Positions 16,574 through 24,535 of a stretch of DNA of 64,000 bases are shown here, piece after piece. The stretch comes from JBCCJA01 sp039045975 (lineage in GTDB: Bacteria > Planctomycetota > Planctomycetia > Planctomycetales > Planctomycetaceae), in NCBI GenBank assembly GCA_039045975.1, contig JBCCJA010000001.1:62001-126000 (forward strand), in the 5' to 3' direction. How positions within the stretch are numbered: the first letter of the stretch is position 1; each line of letters opens with the position of its first letter. Below the pieces are notes generated by a model. The model was not told where the DNA came from. It was given only the letters and a program-made list of their open reading frames with translations, and made no database searches. Both the position numbers and the translations under genes were made by a program.

Positions 16574-17568
16574 TCGCCGACCCCCACGGCGGCCGCAACC
16601 GGTTCGGGCCGGAGACGCTCGGCGACCGACAAGAGACGCTCGACCCGACACTCCGGCCCGGCCACCTCGCGTAACCGCGAAGCCAGCCGTGACAGCCGCT
16701 CTTCCAGCCGTCGCGTGCCCGTCTCGACGACGAGATCACGCAGGCCGCAGGCCACCTTGCGTAACCGTGATCGGTCGCCGCCGGCCGACCGCAAGCTCCG
16801 CTGCAGGCCGCGGAACAGCGAAGGGCTCAACAAACCGGCGGCCCAGGCCCACGGCCAAGTCACTCGGGCGTTCGCCAAATCGTCGCCGCGGTCAGAGCCG
16901 TCGGCGAACTCGATCAGCTCGTCGAGGTCGTTCCGCATCTGCAGGCAGACGCCGAGGGTCTCGCCGCAGGTCGATGCGAACCGCAACGCCGTATCACTCC
17001 CGCAGGCGGCGTGGACGCCGCCCCACGCGGCGAGCGAAACGAGACTCCCGGTCTTCCATTTCGAGATAAGATACGCGGTCGAGGCCGCCTCCGAAGCGGT
17101 CACGCGATCGGCCCGCGCGGTCAGGTCGAGTGCCTGCCCCTCGTGACAGATCCGGCCGACCGTGACAAACCGCTCCAATAATTCGGCCCGCGGCCGCGGG
17201 GCCTCATACGCCGCGGCGGCCAGTTCCAAGGCCCGGAAATACATCCAATTTCCGGCATTCACAGCGCGGGGAGCGCCGACGACCCGGTGCAGCGACGGCT
17301 GGCCACGCCGCATCGCGGAGCCGTCTTCGAAATCGTCGACGACGAGCGAACCGGCGTGCAACATTTCGATCGCGTCGATGACGGCCTCCGGGGCGTCGCC
17401 CGTGCCGCCCGCTGCCTCGAAACAGCCCCGGACCAACTCCGCCCGGAACTGCTTGCCGCCGACGCCGGGATAAAGATCGGGCGGGAGCATGAGGGCCTTC
17501 GACCATCCGTGGCAGGTTTCGCGGGTCGCGGCGTGGTCGCGGCTGGCGGGGGGCTGTGGGCCGGTCAT
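16570..17568 (-). CDS. crtE: Geranylgeranyl diphosphate synthase CrtE (polyprenyl synthetase family)
   Basis: 332 residues from ATG 17568, within an ATGA overlap with crtY; an upstream extension to 17640 would run into crtY. The first Asp-rich motif is intact (VVDDFEDGSAMRRGQPSLH), as is the Lys pair in ISKWKTGSL. The second Asp-rich motif reads NDLDE instead of DDxxD, so its first Asp is Asn. It supplies C20 prenyl diphosphate for phytoene. Its place between crtY and crtI in a carotenoid operon supports the C20 product. Confidence 0.9.
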   Translation of the reverse strand: MTGPQPPASRDHAATRETCHGWSKALMLPPDLYPGVGGKQFRAELVRGCFEAAGGTGDAPEAVIDAIEMLHAGSLVVDDFEDGSAMRRGQPSLHRVVGAPRAVNAGNWMYFRALELAAAAYEAPRPRAELLERFVTVGRICHEGQALDLTARADRVTASEAASTAYLISKWKTGSLVSLAAWGGVHAACGSDTALRFASTCGETLGVCLQMRNDLDELIEFADGSDRGDDLANARVTWPWAWAAGLLSPSLFRGLQRSLRSAGGDRSRLRKVACGLRDLVVETGTRRLEERLSRLASRLREVAGPECRVERLLSVAERLRPEPVAAAVGVGE

Positions 17569-18752
17569 GGCGAAACGGACTCCGCGGGCGACAGATAGGA
17601 ACGTCCGAAATTGACGGGCCGGAGCCCGGTCGGCGGCCATCCGATGACGATCCGCAACGCGTCCGTCACCGTGAAACGATAGCCGTAAAACCGCTCGATC
17701 CGCGTGTCAGGCAGGACCCGATAAAACCGCCGGAAGATCTTCCAGCGGTGCTTCGGCCCGACGAGCCGGAACAGCAGACGATTAAGAAACCTGGCGAAGC
17801 GGGCACGCGGCCGATCGGCGCGGGTCAGTTCGTTTAAGGTTTCCGCGACTTCCGCGGGATCGGTCCGCGCGACCGTCTCGGCGAACCGCAACGCGAGCGG
17901 CACGGAGTAGCCGGTCGCCGCGTGGAACCACCCGCCCGCGTAGCCGCCCGTGACGACGTCGCGGCGGCCGGGCGACGCATCGCCGAACGGCATGTAAGGC
18001 ATCGGCAGGCAACCGCGTTCCTTCCGAGTGATCGAACGGCGCTCTTCGCCGACCTCGGCGAGCCTGTTCTCGATCAATGCCCGGGCGCGGCCTTCGTCGA
18101 CCCCAGGCTCGTCGGAGAACCGCGTGTACTCGAGCAGGACACGGTCTGGGCCGAGTGGAAGCTCGTACAAGAACTCGAAGCCGTGCTGCTGATCTTTGCG
18201 GGCGTCCATCACCGCCGGTTCTTCGACCGGCCACGGCCGCGAAAGCTCGTACTCTTCGCCGACGAACGCCTGGAACCCGCACCCGCCGGCCGGGACGGCA
18301 TCTTTTTTAAGGCCGGTGCAATCGATCACGAGACCGCCCCAGGCGACGCCGTCGGCGAACGCGACTGTCGTCGCCGATTCGATCTCGCAGTCGACCCCGC
18401 GGCGGATCGTCAATCGGCCCGCAGATCGATCGGCTAACTGTTCCGTTTCCCGGCGGAGCGTGTCGGACGGGATCGTCAGGTAGGGAATCGAAACACGTCG
18501 CTCGTAGCCCGGGAACTTTACGCGGTACGACGGCCAGCGGATCGCTTCGATCTTCTCGAGCCAGACCTCGGCCCCTTCCGGGACGTCCGATTCATGGAAA
18601 GACCAAGTGTGATTACCGCAGAGCTCTTCGCCGCGCTCGATAAGCAAGACGGTCGCGTCGGGCCGATGACATGCCAGGGCATGGGCGACCAGACAGCCCT
18701 GCAGACCGCCGCCGACGATCACATAGTCGCAGGCGTTTTCCTGGAGGCTCAT
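17565..18752 (-). CDS. crtY: Lycopene beta-cyclase CrtY
   Basis: 395 residues from ATG 18752, overlapping the blh stop; the frame is open far upstream to 19328 but only as a shadow of blh. The N-terminal dinucleotide motif is VIVGGGLQGCLVA, followed by NHTWSFHESDVP, FVGEEYELSRPW, EFLYELPLGPDRVLLEYT and GGWFHAATGYSVPLALR, all typical of CrtY. It closes both ends of lycopene to beta-carotene, the substrate of the Blh enzyme encoded just upstream. Confidence 0.94.
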   Translation of the reverse strand: MSLQENACDYVIVGGGLQGCLVAHALACHRPDATVLLIERGEELCGNHTWSFHESDVPEGAEVWLEKIEAIRWPSYRVKFPGYERRVSIPYLTIPSDTLRRETEQLADRSAGRLTIRRGVDCEIESATTVAFADGVAWGGLVIDCTGLKKDAVPAGGCGFQAFVGEEYELSRPWPVEEPAVMDARKDQQHGFEFLYELPLGPDRVLLEYTRFSDEPGVDEGRARALIENRLAEVGEERRSITRKERGCLPMPYMPFGDASPGRRDVVTGGYAGGWFHAATGYSVPLALRFAETVARTDPAEVAETLNELTRADRPRARFARFLNRLLFRLVGPKHRWKIFRRFYRVLPDTRIERFYGYRFTVTDALRIVIGWPPTGLRPVNFGRSYLSPAESVSP

Positions 18753-19729
18753 AACGCACTCCCCGCAACAGCGATCGCGGGAGACGCGGCTCGGAGACGC
18801 CGACGGAGGCGAGGACCGGCCCCGTGGAGCAGAATGTGCGGCACGGCAACGGCGCTTAAGCCCAGGAATGTCGTCCGGACCAAAGCCTCGGTCATATCGG
18901 GCGACCGCCAGACGAATGCCGCCCCGCACCCGAACAGCAAGACGGTCACTGCAGTCAGCGGAGCCAGGGTTTTCACAAGGCCGCCCCAGCCGAGACCGAG
19001 TTCTCGACGGAGTCGGGCCAACCCCAGTGCGGAATGCCAGCCGCAGAAATAGACGACGAATCCCAACAGCGGACCCGCCAAAACGGCCAGGACCGAGGCC
19101 GACGCAAGTGCCATCACCGGGCCGATCTTCTCCCAGCGTGAACCGTGCGAAGCGAACGCGGCGTCCTCGATATTTAAACTCGCGTTGATCACCGCCAGGA
19201 CCAACCCCGCAACAGCACACGGTGTTAAGTATTGAGCGGCCGTAGCGATCTCGCCGACCGTCTCGGCTGGACTGATCGTATTTAGGATTTTGACGACTTC
19301 GGGTCTCCGGAAAAGCAAGAGCACCCAAATGACGACCCCGCCGGTCGAGAAACGCAGGGCCTGCCGCAACGCCGACGGGATTCGATCAGAAAAGTGTCCG
19401 GCCGCATCGGGGTCTTCCTGGCCGAAGTGCCACGCGGACAGCAGAAAGAAGCCGACGATCGTTACGAGCGGCATCACGATCCAGCCGGCCACGACGACCG
19501 CTGACACGGCTAGGTAGCCACACAAAAACAACGCCGCTTCGGTGCGGCCGAGCGGACGCCCTGCCAAGCTGCCGGCGTAGAGGTGGTCCGCCGCGCCGTG
19601 CGGCAAGCCGCACGTCACGACCAGGACCGCCAACAAAAACGGGGCGGCCGTGGCGGCCGCCCCGGGGAATAAGCACGCGGCCGCAGCTAGCACCGAACTG
19701 AGGGTGATAACCGAAGCCGCGTGCATCAC
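18749..19729 (-). CDS. blh: Beta-carotene 15,15'-dioxygenase, Brp/Blh family
   Basis: 326 residues, a polytopic membrane protein with the iron-binding His motifs of the Brp/Blh family: GLPHGAADHLY near residue 40 and SAWHFGQEDPD near 98, and later histidines in VVYFCGWHSALG and VPHILLHG. It cleaves beta-carotene into two retinals, the chromophore of the rhodopsin encoded 24 bases upstream. The start is ATG 19729 or 19726. Together with the crt genes it makes retinal supply independent of other loci. Confidence 0.94.
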   Translation of the reverse strand: MMHAASVITLSSVLAAAACLFPGAAATAAPFLLAVLVVTCGLPHGAADHLYAGSLAGRPLGRTEAALFLCGYLAVSAVVVAGWIVMPLVTIVGFFLLSAWHFGQEDPDAAGHFSDRIPSALRQALRFSTGGVVIWVLLLFRRPEVVKILNTISPAETVGEIATAAQYLTPCAVAGLVLAVINASLNIEDAAFASHGSRWEKIGPVMALASASVLAVLAGPLLGFVVYFCGWHSALGLARLRRELGLGWGGLVKTLAPLTAVTVLLFGCGAAFVWRSPDMTEALVRTTFLGLSAVAVPHILLHGAGPRLRRRLRAASPAIAVAGSAL

Positions 19730-19753
19730 TCAGTACTCCCGAGAGGGTGTCGA

Positions 19754-20605
19754 TCAGGCGGGGACGGCGGCGGGCTCTCCCGCGCCTTCTCCGGTCACTG
19801 CGGCCGAGCTCTTCGCCCGGGCGATGAAGTAGATCAACACGCCGAAGCCGGCCTTCGCCGTCATGTCGGCAATCGCATAGCCGATCTGCAGACCGACGAT
19901 GCCGCTGGCGTCGACCGACCCGCCGGCTTTCGCGGTCAGGGCTTCCGGGGTGCCGCCGAGCGCGTAAGCGATCGGGTACACGGCCCACGTAATCAGCAGG
20001 ACCAGACGGCAAACTTCGATGAGTTTACGAGCCGGCGCCGGCTGAGTGTCGAGCGACTTCGTCAGCTCGACCCAGAGAACATAGAGAATATAGAAGAACG
20101 GGACGGACGACAGGCTGCCCCAGACGACACGCTCGGTCCAACGCTCCGGGTCGGCGATGACTTCGCCGGGATAACCGAGGGCGATCATCGCCGCGGCGGC
20201 GATGACGAGCCGGGTCAACAAGCCCGACGCTTTCGCGGCCGGCAGACGCAGGACTGCGACCAACTCGACCATTAATAGCGGAACGGTCAGGATCCAGTCG
20301 GCGTAGCGATAGAAGTCATTAAACGCAGCACCGGTGCCCGTGTAGCCGTCTGTCCCGAGCGTGTAAGCGTCGTTCCAGCTGTGGCGGATCATGAAGTAGT
20401 GGTAACACGCGATCGTGACCACAAGGCCGGAAACCATCAGGGCCGGCCGGTACTCCGGATTCACCTGCGAGCGGGACAGGAACAGGAAGATCGCGGCGGC
20501 GCCCATCGTCGCCACGGTCATCGAGAAAATGTTGTCGACTGCGTTGTATTGGAATACCGAGAGGTCGGGCATTCCCGCTCCCAGTAGTAGTGGAATGTCG
20601 GTCAT
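19754..20605 (-). CDS. Xanthorhodopsin-like light-driven proton pump
   Basis: 283 residues, seven membrane helices. Helix C reads YRYADWILTVPLLMVE with proton acceptor D103, T107 and donor E114 (the D-T-E pattern of outward proton pumps). L111 sits at the colour-tuning position and indicates green absorption. The retinal Lys is K251 in IADMTAKAGFG, with counterion D247. H69 in helix B matches the His that pairs with the acceptor. G163 in VWGSLSSVPF aligns with Gly156 of xanthorhodopsin, the gap that lets a carotenoid antenna pack against retinal. GGAAAG lies 8 bases before the ATG. It is the first gene of the operon. Confidence 0.96.
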   Translation of the reverse strand: MTDIPLLLGAGMPDLSVFQYNAVDNIFSMTVATMGAAAIFLFLSRSQVNPEYRPALMVSGLVVTIACYHYFMIRHSWNDAYTLGTDGYTGTGAAFNDFYRYADWILTVPLLMVELVAVLRLPAAKASGLLTRLVIAAAAMIALGYPGEVIADPERWTERVVWGSLSSVPFFYILYVLWVELTKSLDTQPAPARKLIEVCRLVLLITWAVYPIAYALGGTPEALTAKAGGSVDASGIVGLQIGYAIADMTAKAGFGVLIYFIARAKSSAAVTGEGAGEPAAVPA

Positions 20606-21102
20606 CGTAGGGCTTTCCGTGGCTGAGTTCGGTCAGGAGCTTGATGTTTCAGGGCGTCGACTCGCATAAGCCGGCATTTGTTTGTAGGGATGACCGAAAC
20701 GTTGACAAAGACGGCGGCGGGCAACTCAGCAAGGCCCCTATGACCCGCCCCGCAAAGCCCGCATTCGCGACGATCGATCGCGATCGAACGACACCTTCGG
20801 CTGTCTGTTTAATAGCTTCGCAGGACCGATCGTCGGCGAACGACGGGACGGCTCACGCGATGTTTCAGCGGGGAAGCGAGCCCTCTGCGGGAAGCCCGCG
20901 GCAACGGCAGCTCGAAATGGTTCCGCTGCGCGACGTCCCGACTCTCCTGTCGCGTCTGGGAGCCGAAGCGTTCCTCGTTGCCGAACCGTCCCGATCGGGT
21001 CTGGCGATCACATGACGGTCTTTCTCCAGTTCGCCCGAGATCCGAGCCGGAGGATCAACCGTTCTTGTGAAACCGAGCGCTCGTGGATAAACCTTCGCTG
21101 AT
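20606..21102. other. Divergent intergenic region between the rhodopsin and pseudopilus operons
   Basis: About 497 bases. No convincing gene: a 124-codon open frame (20641-21015, plus) starts with TTG, has no ribosome site, no hydrophobic or domain pattern, and covers the likely rhodopsin promoter. The region should hold the promoters of both operons. Apart from the candidate minus-strand promoter at 20681-20708 I see no clear operator or hairpin. Confidence 0.5.
20681..20708 (-). promoter_or_regulatory. Candidate sigma-70-type promoter of the rhodopsin operon
   Basis: On the minus strand TTGTCA (20708-20703) and TACAAA (20686-20681) are separated by 16 bases, fitting a housekeeping -35/-10 pair with one and two mismatches. 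Transcription would start near 20674, about 70 bases before the rhodopsin ATG at 20605. Planctomycete promoters are poorly defined, so this is tentative. Confidence 0.35.
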
Positions 21103-22380
21103 ATGTCGACGGCACGTGAATCGCGGTACGGCGTGAGCGAACGACCCGGATGGTTCGCGGGTCGGATCCCCGCATCTGTGCTGGCCGGACGCCCGGACGA
21201 AGTGCCCGCCGCGGTCGACGCGATTCTGGAAATCGCGCGTGACGTCGGAGCCAGCGACGTCCATCTGCGGCCGACCTCCGACGGCACGGACGTACGGATC
21301 CGAATCGACGGCGTGCTGCACGAGGCGGCGCGACTGCCCGCGCCAGTCGCCACGAACGTCGTCGCCCGACTGAAAGTCCTCGCGGGCCTGTTGACGTATC
21401 GCGTCGACGTGCCGCAGGAAGGACGTATCGCGACCCCGACAGGGGCCGACGAGACGCGTGTCAGCGTGTTTCCGACCCTGTTCGGGGAGAAGGTGGTCGT
21501 CCGCCTTTTCGCGAGTTCCGGGCGGTTCGATCGACTGGACGGTCTCGGCCTGCCCGCGGACGTCGATGCGGTCCTCCGTGCGAAGCTCGGCGAGACGGGC
21601 GGCGTGATCCTGATTTCCGGCCCGGCCGGCAGCGGCAAGACGACGACGGCGTACGCGGCCCTACGAGAGATCGCCGCAGCTTCCCAAGGCTCGCGGAGTC
21701 TCGTCAGCCTCGAAGACCCGATCGAATGCGTCGTCCCCGGTGTCGATCAGACGTCGGTCGACGGGCCGTCCGGTATCGGGCTCGCCGAAGCCCTCCGGGC
21801 GGTCGTCCGGCAAGACCCGGACGTGCTGTTGATCGGCGAAATCCGGGACCGCGAGACGGCCGAGGCCGTCTTCCGCGCTTCGTTGATCGGGCACCTGGTG
21901 CTCACGACGTTCCACGCAGGCTCCTGCGGCCGGGCCGTGGGACGGCTCTGTGACATGGGCATCGAGCCGTATCTGATCCGCGGCGGGCTCGCGGCCGCGT
22001 TCTGCCAACGCCTGCTGCGGAAACTCTGCGAGTGCAAGACCGCGGGGACGGTCCTCCCGCGGCTGCACGCCGTCGGGATCGAGACGCACTTCGAGCCGGG
22101 CGGCTGCGACCGCTGCCGCGGGACGGGCTACGACGGGCGGGTCGTGGTGTCCGAAATGCTCGATCCTGACGAGGCGGGCGTTGGCGACGCGATTCTCGGT
22201 CGGCGGGACGTGAAGACGTTGGAGCGTGTTTCCGCCGCAGCCTCGGGCGGAGGACTCGCGGACCGCTGTTTGGAACTCGTCGGGGCAGGCGTCACGTCGT
22301 TCGCAGAGGTTCTGCGGCTGCTCGGCAGTGAGGGGCTCCGCGACGTCGACCGAGGGGCCACTCGGGAGCCGGCGCGATGA
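21103..22380 (+). CDS. GspE/PilB-like secretion ATPase
   Basis: 425 residues. The N2 domain begins at about 40 with GASDVHLRPT; the Walker A is GPAGSGKTTT near residue 172, the Asp box is SLEDPIECVVPGVDQ, Walker B is VLLIGEIRDRETAE, and the His box is VLTTFHAG. A C-terminal zinc-type site has CECK and CDRCRGTGYDGR. It lacks the N1 domain that docks full-length GspE to GspL, and no gspL is present here. It should power assembly of a pseudopilus. The stop overlaps the next gene (ATGA). Confidence 0.9.
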   Translation: MSTARESRYGVSERPGWFAGRIPASVLAGRPDEVPAAVDAILEIARDVGASDVHLRPTSDGTDVRIRIDGVLHEAARLPAPVATNVVARLKVLAGLLTYRVDVPQEGRIATPTGADETRVSVFPTLFGEKVVVRLFASSGRFDRLDGLGLPADVDAVLRAKLGETGGVILISGPAGSGKTTTAYAALREIAAASQGSRSLVSLEDPIECVVPGVDQTSVDGPSGIGLAEALRAVVRQDPDVLLIGEIRDRETAEAVFRASLIGHLVLTTFHAGSCGRAVGRLCDMGIEPYLIRGGLAAAFCQRLLRKLCECKTAGTVLPRLHAVGIETHFEPGGCDRCRGTGYDGRVVVSEMLDPDEAGVGDAILGRRDVKTLERVSAAASGGGLADRCLELVGAGVTSFAEVLRLLGSEGLRDVDRGATREPAR

Positions 22381-23468
22381 CCGCGACGAACGCTCCGCAA
22401 AGTCACCCCCGACCGCGGCTGTCCCTGCCGCAGCTCGCGTCGGTCAACGACGTCATCACTGAGGCCGTCGTCGGCGACCGACCGCTCGAACAAGAGATCG
22501 AAGCCAGGGCCGCCGATTCGCGGGGCCGCGTCCGCACGATCCTCGAGCGGCTCGGGCGGCAACTCCGAGCCGGTGTGCCGCTCGGCCGTGCCGTCCGCGA
22601 CATGCCCGACGCGCTCCCGGCCGGCTACGCCGACGTCATCGAAGCCGGCATCCGTACCGACCGGCTCGGCCGGGTGCTCGGGTCCTACTCGGACGATGTC
22701 TGGCGGGCGTCCGACCTGCACAGGCAGATCGGTCGCTTTTTGATTTACCCGATCCTGGTGACCGTCACGGCTTACGGATTGTTCCTGTTCGTCATCGGCG
22801 AGGTCCTCGACAAGTACGTGCAGACGTACGTCGATATCCGGGCCGATCCGCCGTGGCTGTTGGAGACGCTCCACGGGATCGCCGAGACGAGTCCGCTTTG
22901 GGGCTGGCTGCCGCCGGTGATCATCGCGGCCGGCGTCATCCGGTGGCGGGGTCAAAACGACACGCGGCTGCTGTCGACCCGCGAAGGCCGGAACCCGTTT
23001 CTGCGGATCCCCGGCGTCGCGTCGGCGGTGGCCGACTTCCGGGTCGCCCGGCTCGCAAACTTCGCCGCGGACCTGTTGGACGCGGACGTGCCGTTCGACG
23101 CGGCCCTCCGCCTCGCAACCGCCGCGGCCGACGGAGACGAGGCACGGCAACAGGCCTCCGGCGACATCGATCAAGATATTGTTGGGCCGTCCGAAGAGCG
23201 GTTACCGCCGTATCTCTTTTGGCTGTTGACGGCCGATCCGGTCCCTGACGACCTCGCCGCGAAACTCGCCGCGGCGGCCGAGATCTACACCGCACGGGCC
23301 GAGCGGTCACTGGCCTGGTTCCGACTCGCGGCGCCGCTGACGTTACTAGTGCTGATCGGCGGCGTCGCGGCGGTCCTGTTCGCGCTGTCGTTCTTTGCGC
23401 CGCTGATCGAACTGTTAGGTGACTTGTCGACGCCGGTCTCGCACCCCGGCGGGGAGCACCGCCTGTGA
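22377..23468 (+). CDS. GspF-like inner-membrane protein, first of three
   Basis: 363 residues. Two T2SF-type halves are visible: a cytoplasmic helical part with LGRQLRAGVPLGRAV followed by a membrane helix (IYPILVTVTAYGLFLFVIG), then a second half with a helix near 195 and a C-terminal hydrophobic segment (LTLLVLIGGVAAVLFALSFF) ending in a GspF-like tail FAPLIELLGDLS. The second half is more divergent. GspF proteins form the membrane platform that couples the ATPase to pseudopilin addition. It overlaps both neighbours by 4 bases. Confidence 0.82.
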   Translation: MTATNAPQSHPRPRLSLPQLASVNDVITEAVVGDRPLEQEIEARAADSRGRVRTILERLGRQLRAGVPLGRAVRDMPDALPAGYADVIEAGIRTDRLGRVLGSYSDDVWRASDLHRQIGRFLIYPILVTVTAYGLFLFVIGEVLDKYVQTYVDIRADPPWLLETLHGIAETSPLWGWLPPVIIAAGVIRWRGQNDTRLLSTREGRNPFLRIPGVASAVADFRVARLANFAADLLDADVPFDAALRLATAAADGDEARQQASGDIDQDIVGPSEERLPPYLFWLLTADPVPDDLAAKLAAAAEIYTARAERSLAWFRLAAPLTLLVLIGGVAAVLFALSFFAPLIELLGDLSTPVSHPGGEHRL

Positions 23469-24535
23469 CGCGGGACGACAACAGGGCCGCCGGCCGTTGG
23501 TCCCGCGCCGCCTCTGAAGCGGTCGCGACGCGTTTAGCCGAGATCACCACCGGCGGCGTGCCCGCCGTGCCGGGACTACGGGCGCTGGCCGCCGAATCGG
23601 TGGCGGCCGGGCGGTGGCGTGAGCCGCGGCTCACGGAAGCTCTCGTCTCGCTCGCCGACCGCCTCGAGCGAGGCGAGTCGCTGTCGGACGCGCTGGCGAA
23701 GGCGGGGGCTCCGGAAGACTTTCTCGCGGCGCTGGAATGCGGGCTCCGCGCCGGCCGGCCCGAACAGACGCTCGCACGCTACGCGAATTACACAGCCGGC
23801 CTGTCGCGACTGCGCGGCGATCTGGCCGTCGCGGTTGCCTACCCGACGCTCATGATCGCGTTGACGTTCACGCTCCTGTCGGTGATCGCGGTGACGCTCG
23901 TGCCGCAGTTTCGCGGCATGTTCACCTCTTTCGGCAGCGAGCTGCCGTTAATGACGACGGTCGTGCTCGGCGGCGCGGAGTTTCTCGCTGGCAACCTCTG
24001 GTGGATTTCCGCGGGAATCGCGGTCTTCGCGGCCGTCTCGGTGATGTTGAAATTGAGCCGGAATAGGGTCGTTTCACGTCTGCTGCGGTTCGTGCCGGTC
24101 GTCGGTTCGATCCGCCACGCGGCGGCGATGGCGCGGTCGACGCATGCGTTGGCCTTCCTCGTCGAAAACGCCGTCCCGCTGCCCGAGGCGGTCCGCCTCG
24201 CGGGGAAGGCGAGCGACGACGCGTTCGTCGCCGACAGAGCCGCGACCGCCGCCGGACGAATCGGCTCCGGCGTAGCGTTCGCCGACGCGGTCGCCGACGC
24301 CCGCGTATTTCCGCCGGAAGCGGTCCGCGGTTGCGACTGGGCCCGGCCGCCGGAGGAGCTCGCGAAGTCGCTGCACGCGATCGGCGACGTGCACGAGACG
24401 CGCGTGCGGACCCTGACACAGTTGGCAATTTCATTCGTCGAGCCGGCCACACTCGTACTCTGTGGCACGTTGTTGTCGGTGACCGTGATCGCGATGTTCA
24501 CGCCGCTGATCAAACTCCTGCAATGCCTGTCCTGA
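23465..24535 (+). CDS. GspF-like inner-membrane protein, second of three
   Basis: 356 residues from GTG 23465 (GTGA overlap). It is the most typical of the three. The first half has LADRLERGESLSDALAKAG and the helix YPTLMIALTFTLLSVIAVTLV followed by PQFRGMFTSFGSELPLMT, the classic GspF pattern. The second half has THALAFLVENAVPLPEAVRL and a final helix (VLCGTLLSVTVIAMFTPLI). It is probably the main platform protein of this system. Confidence 0.9.
   Translation: MTRDDNRAAGRWSRAASEAVATRLAEITTGGVPAVPGLRALAAESVAAGRWREPRLTEALVSLADRLERGESLSDALAKAGAPEDFLAALECGLRAGRPEQTLARYANYTAGLSRLRGDLAVAVAYPTLMIALTFTLLSVIAVTLVPQFRGMFTSFGSELPLMTTVVLGGAEFLAGNLWWISAGIAVFAAVSVMLKLSRNRVVSRLLRFVPVVGSIRHAAAMARSTHALAFLVENAVPLPEAVRLAGKASDDAFVADRAATAAGRIGSGVAFADAVADARVFPPEAVRGCDWARPPEELAKSLHAIGDVHETRVRTLTQLAISFVEPATLVLCGTLLSVTVIAMFTPLIKLLQCLS

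Noticed and set aside
17565..19328. Extended 587-residue version of CrtY
   Set aside because: The extra N-terminal ~190 residues are the reverse-frame shadow of blh; the internal ATG at 18752 gives a normal-length protein with an ATGA overlap.
20641..21015. 124-codon plus-strand frame between the rhodopsin and GspE-like genes
   Set aside because: TTG start without a ribosome site, no domain or membrane pattern, and it covers the probable rhodopsin promoter.
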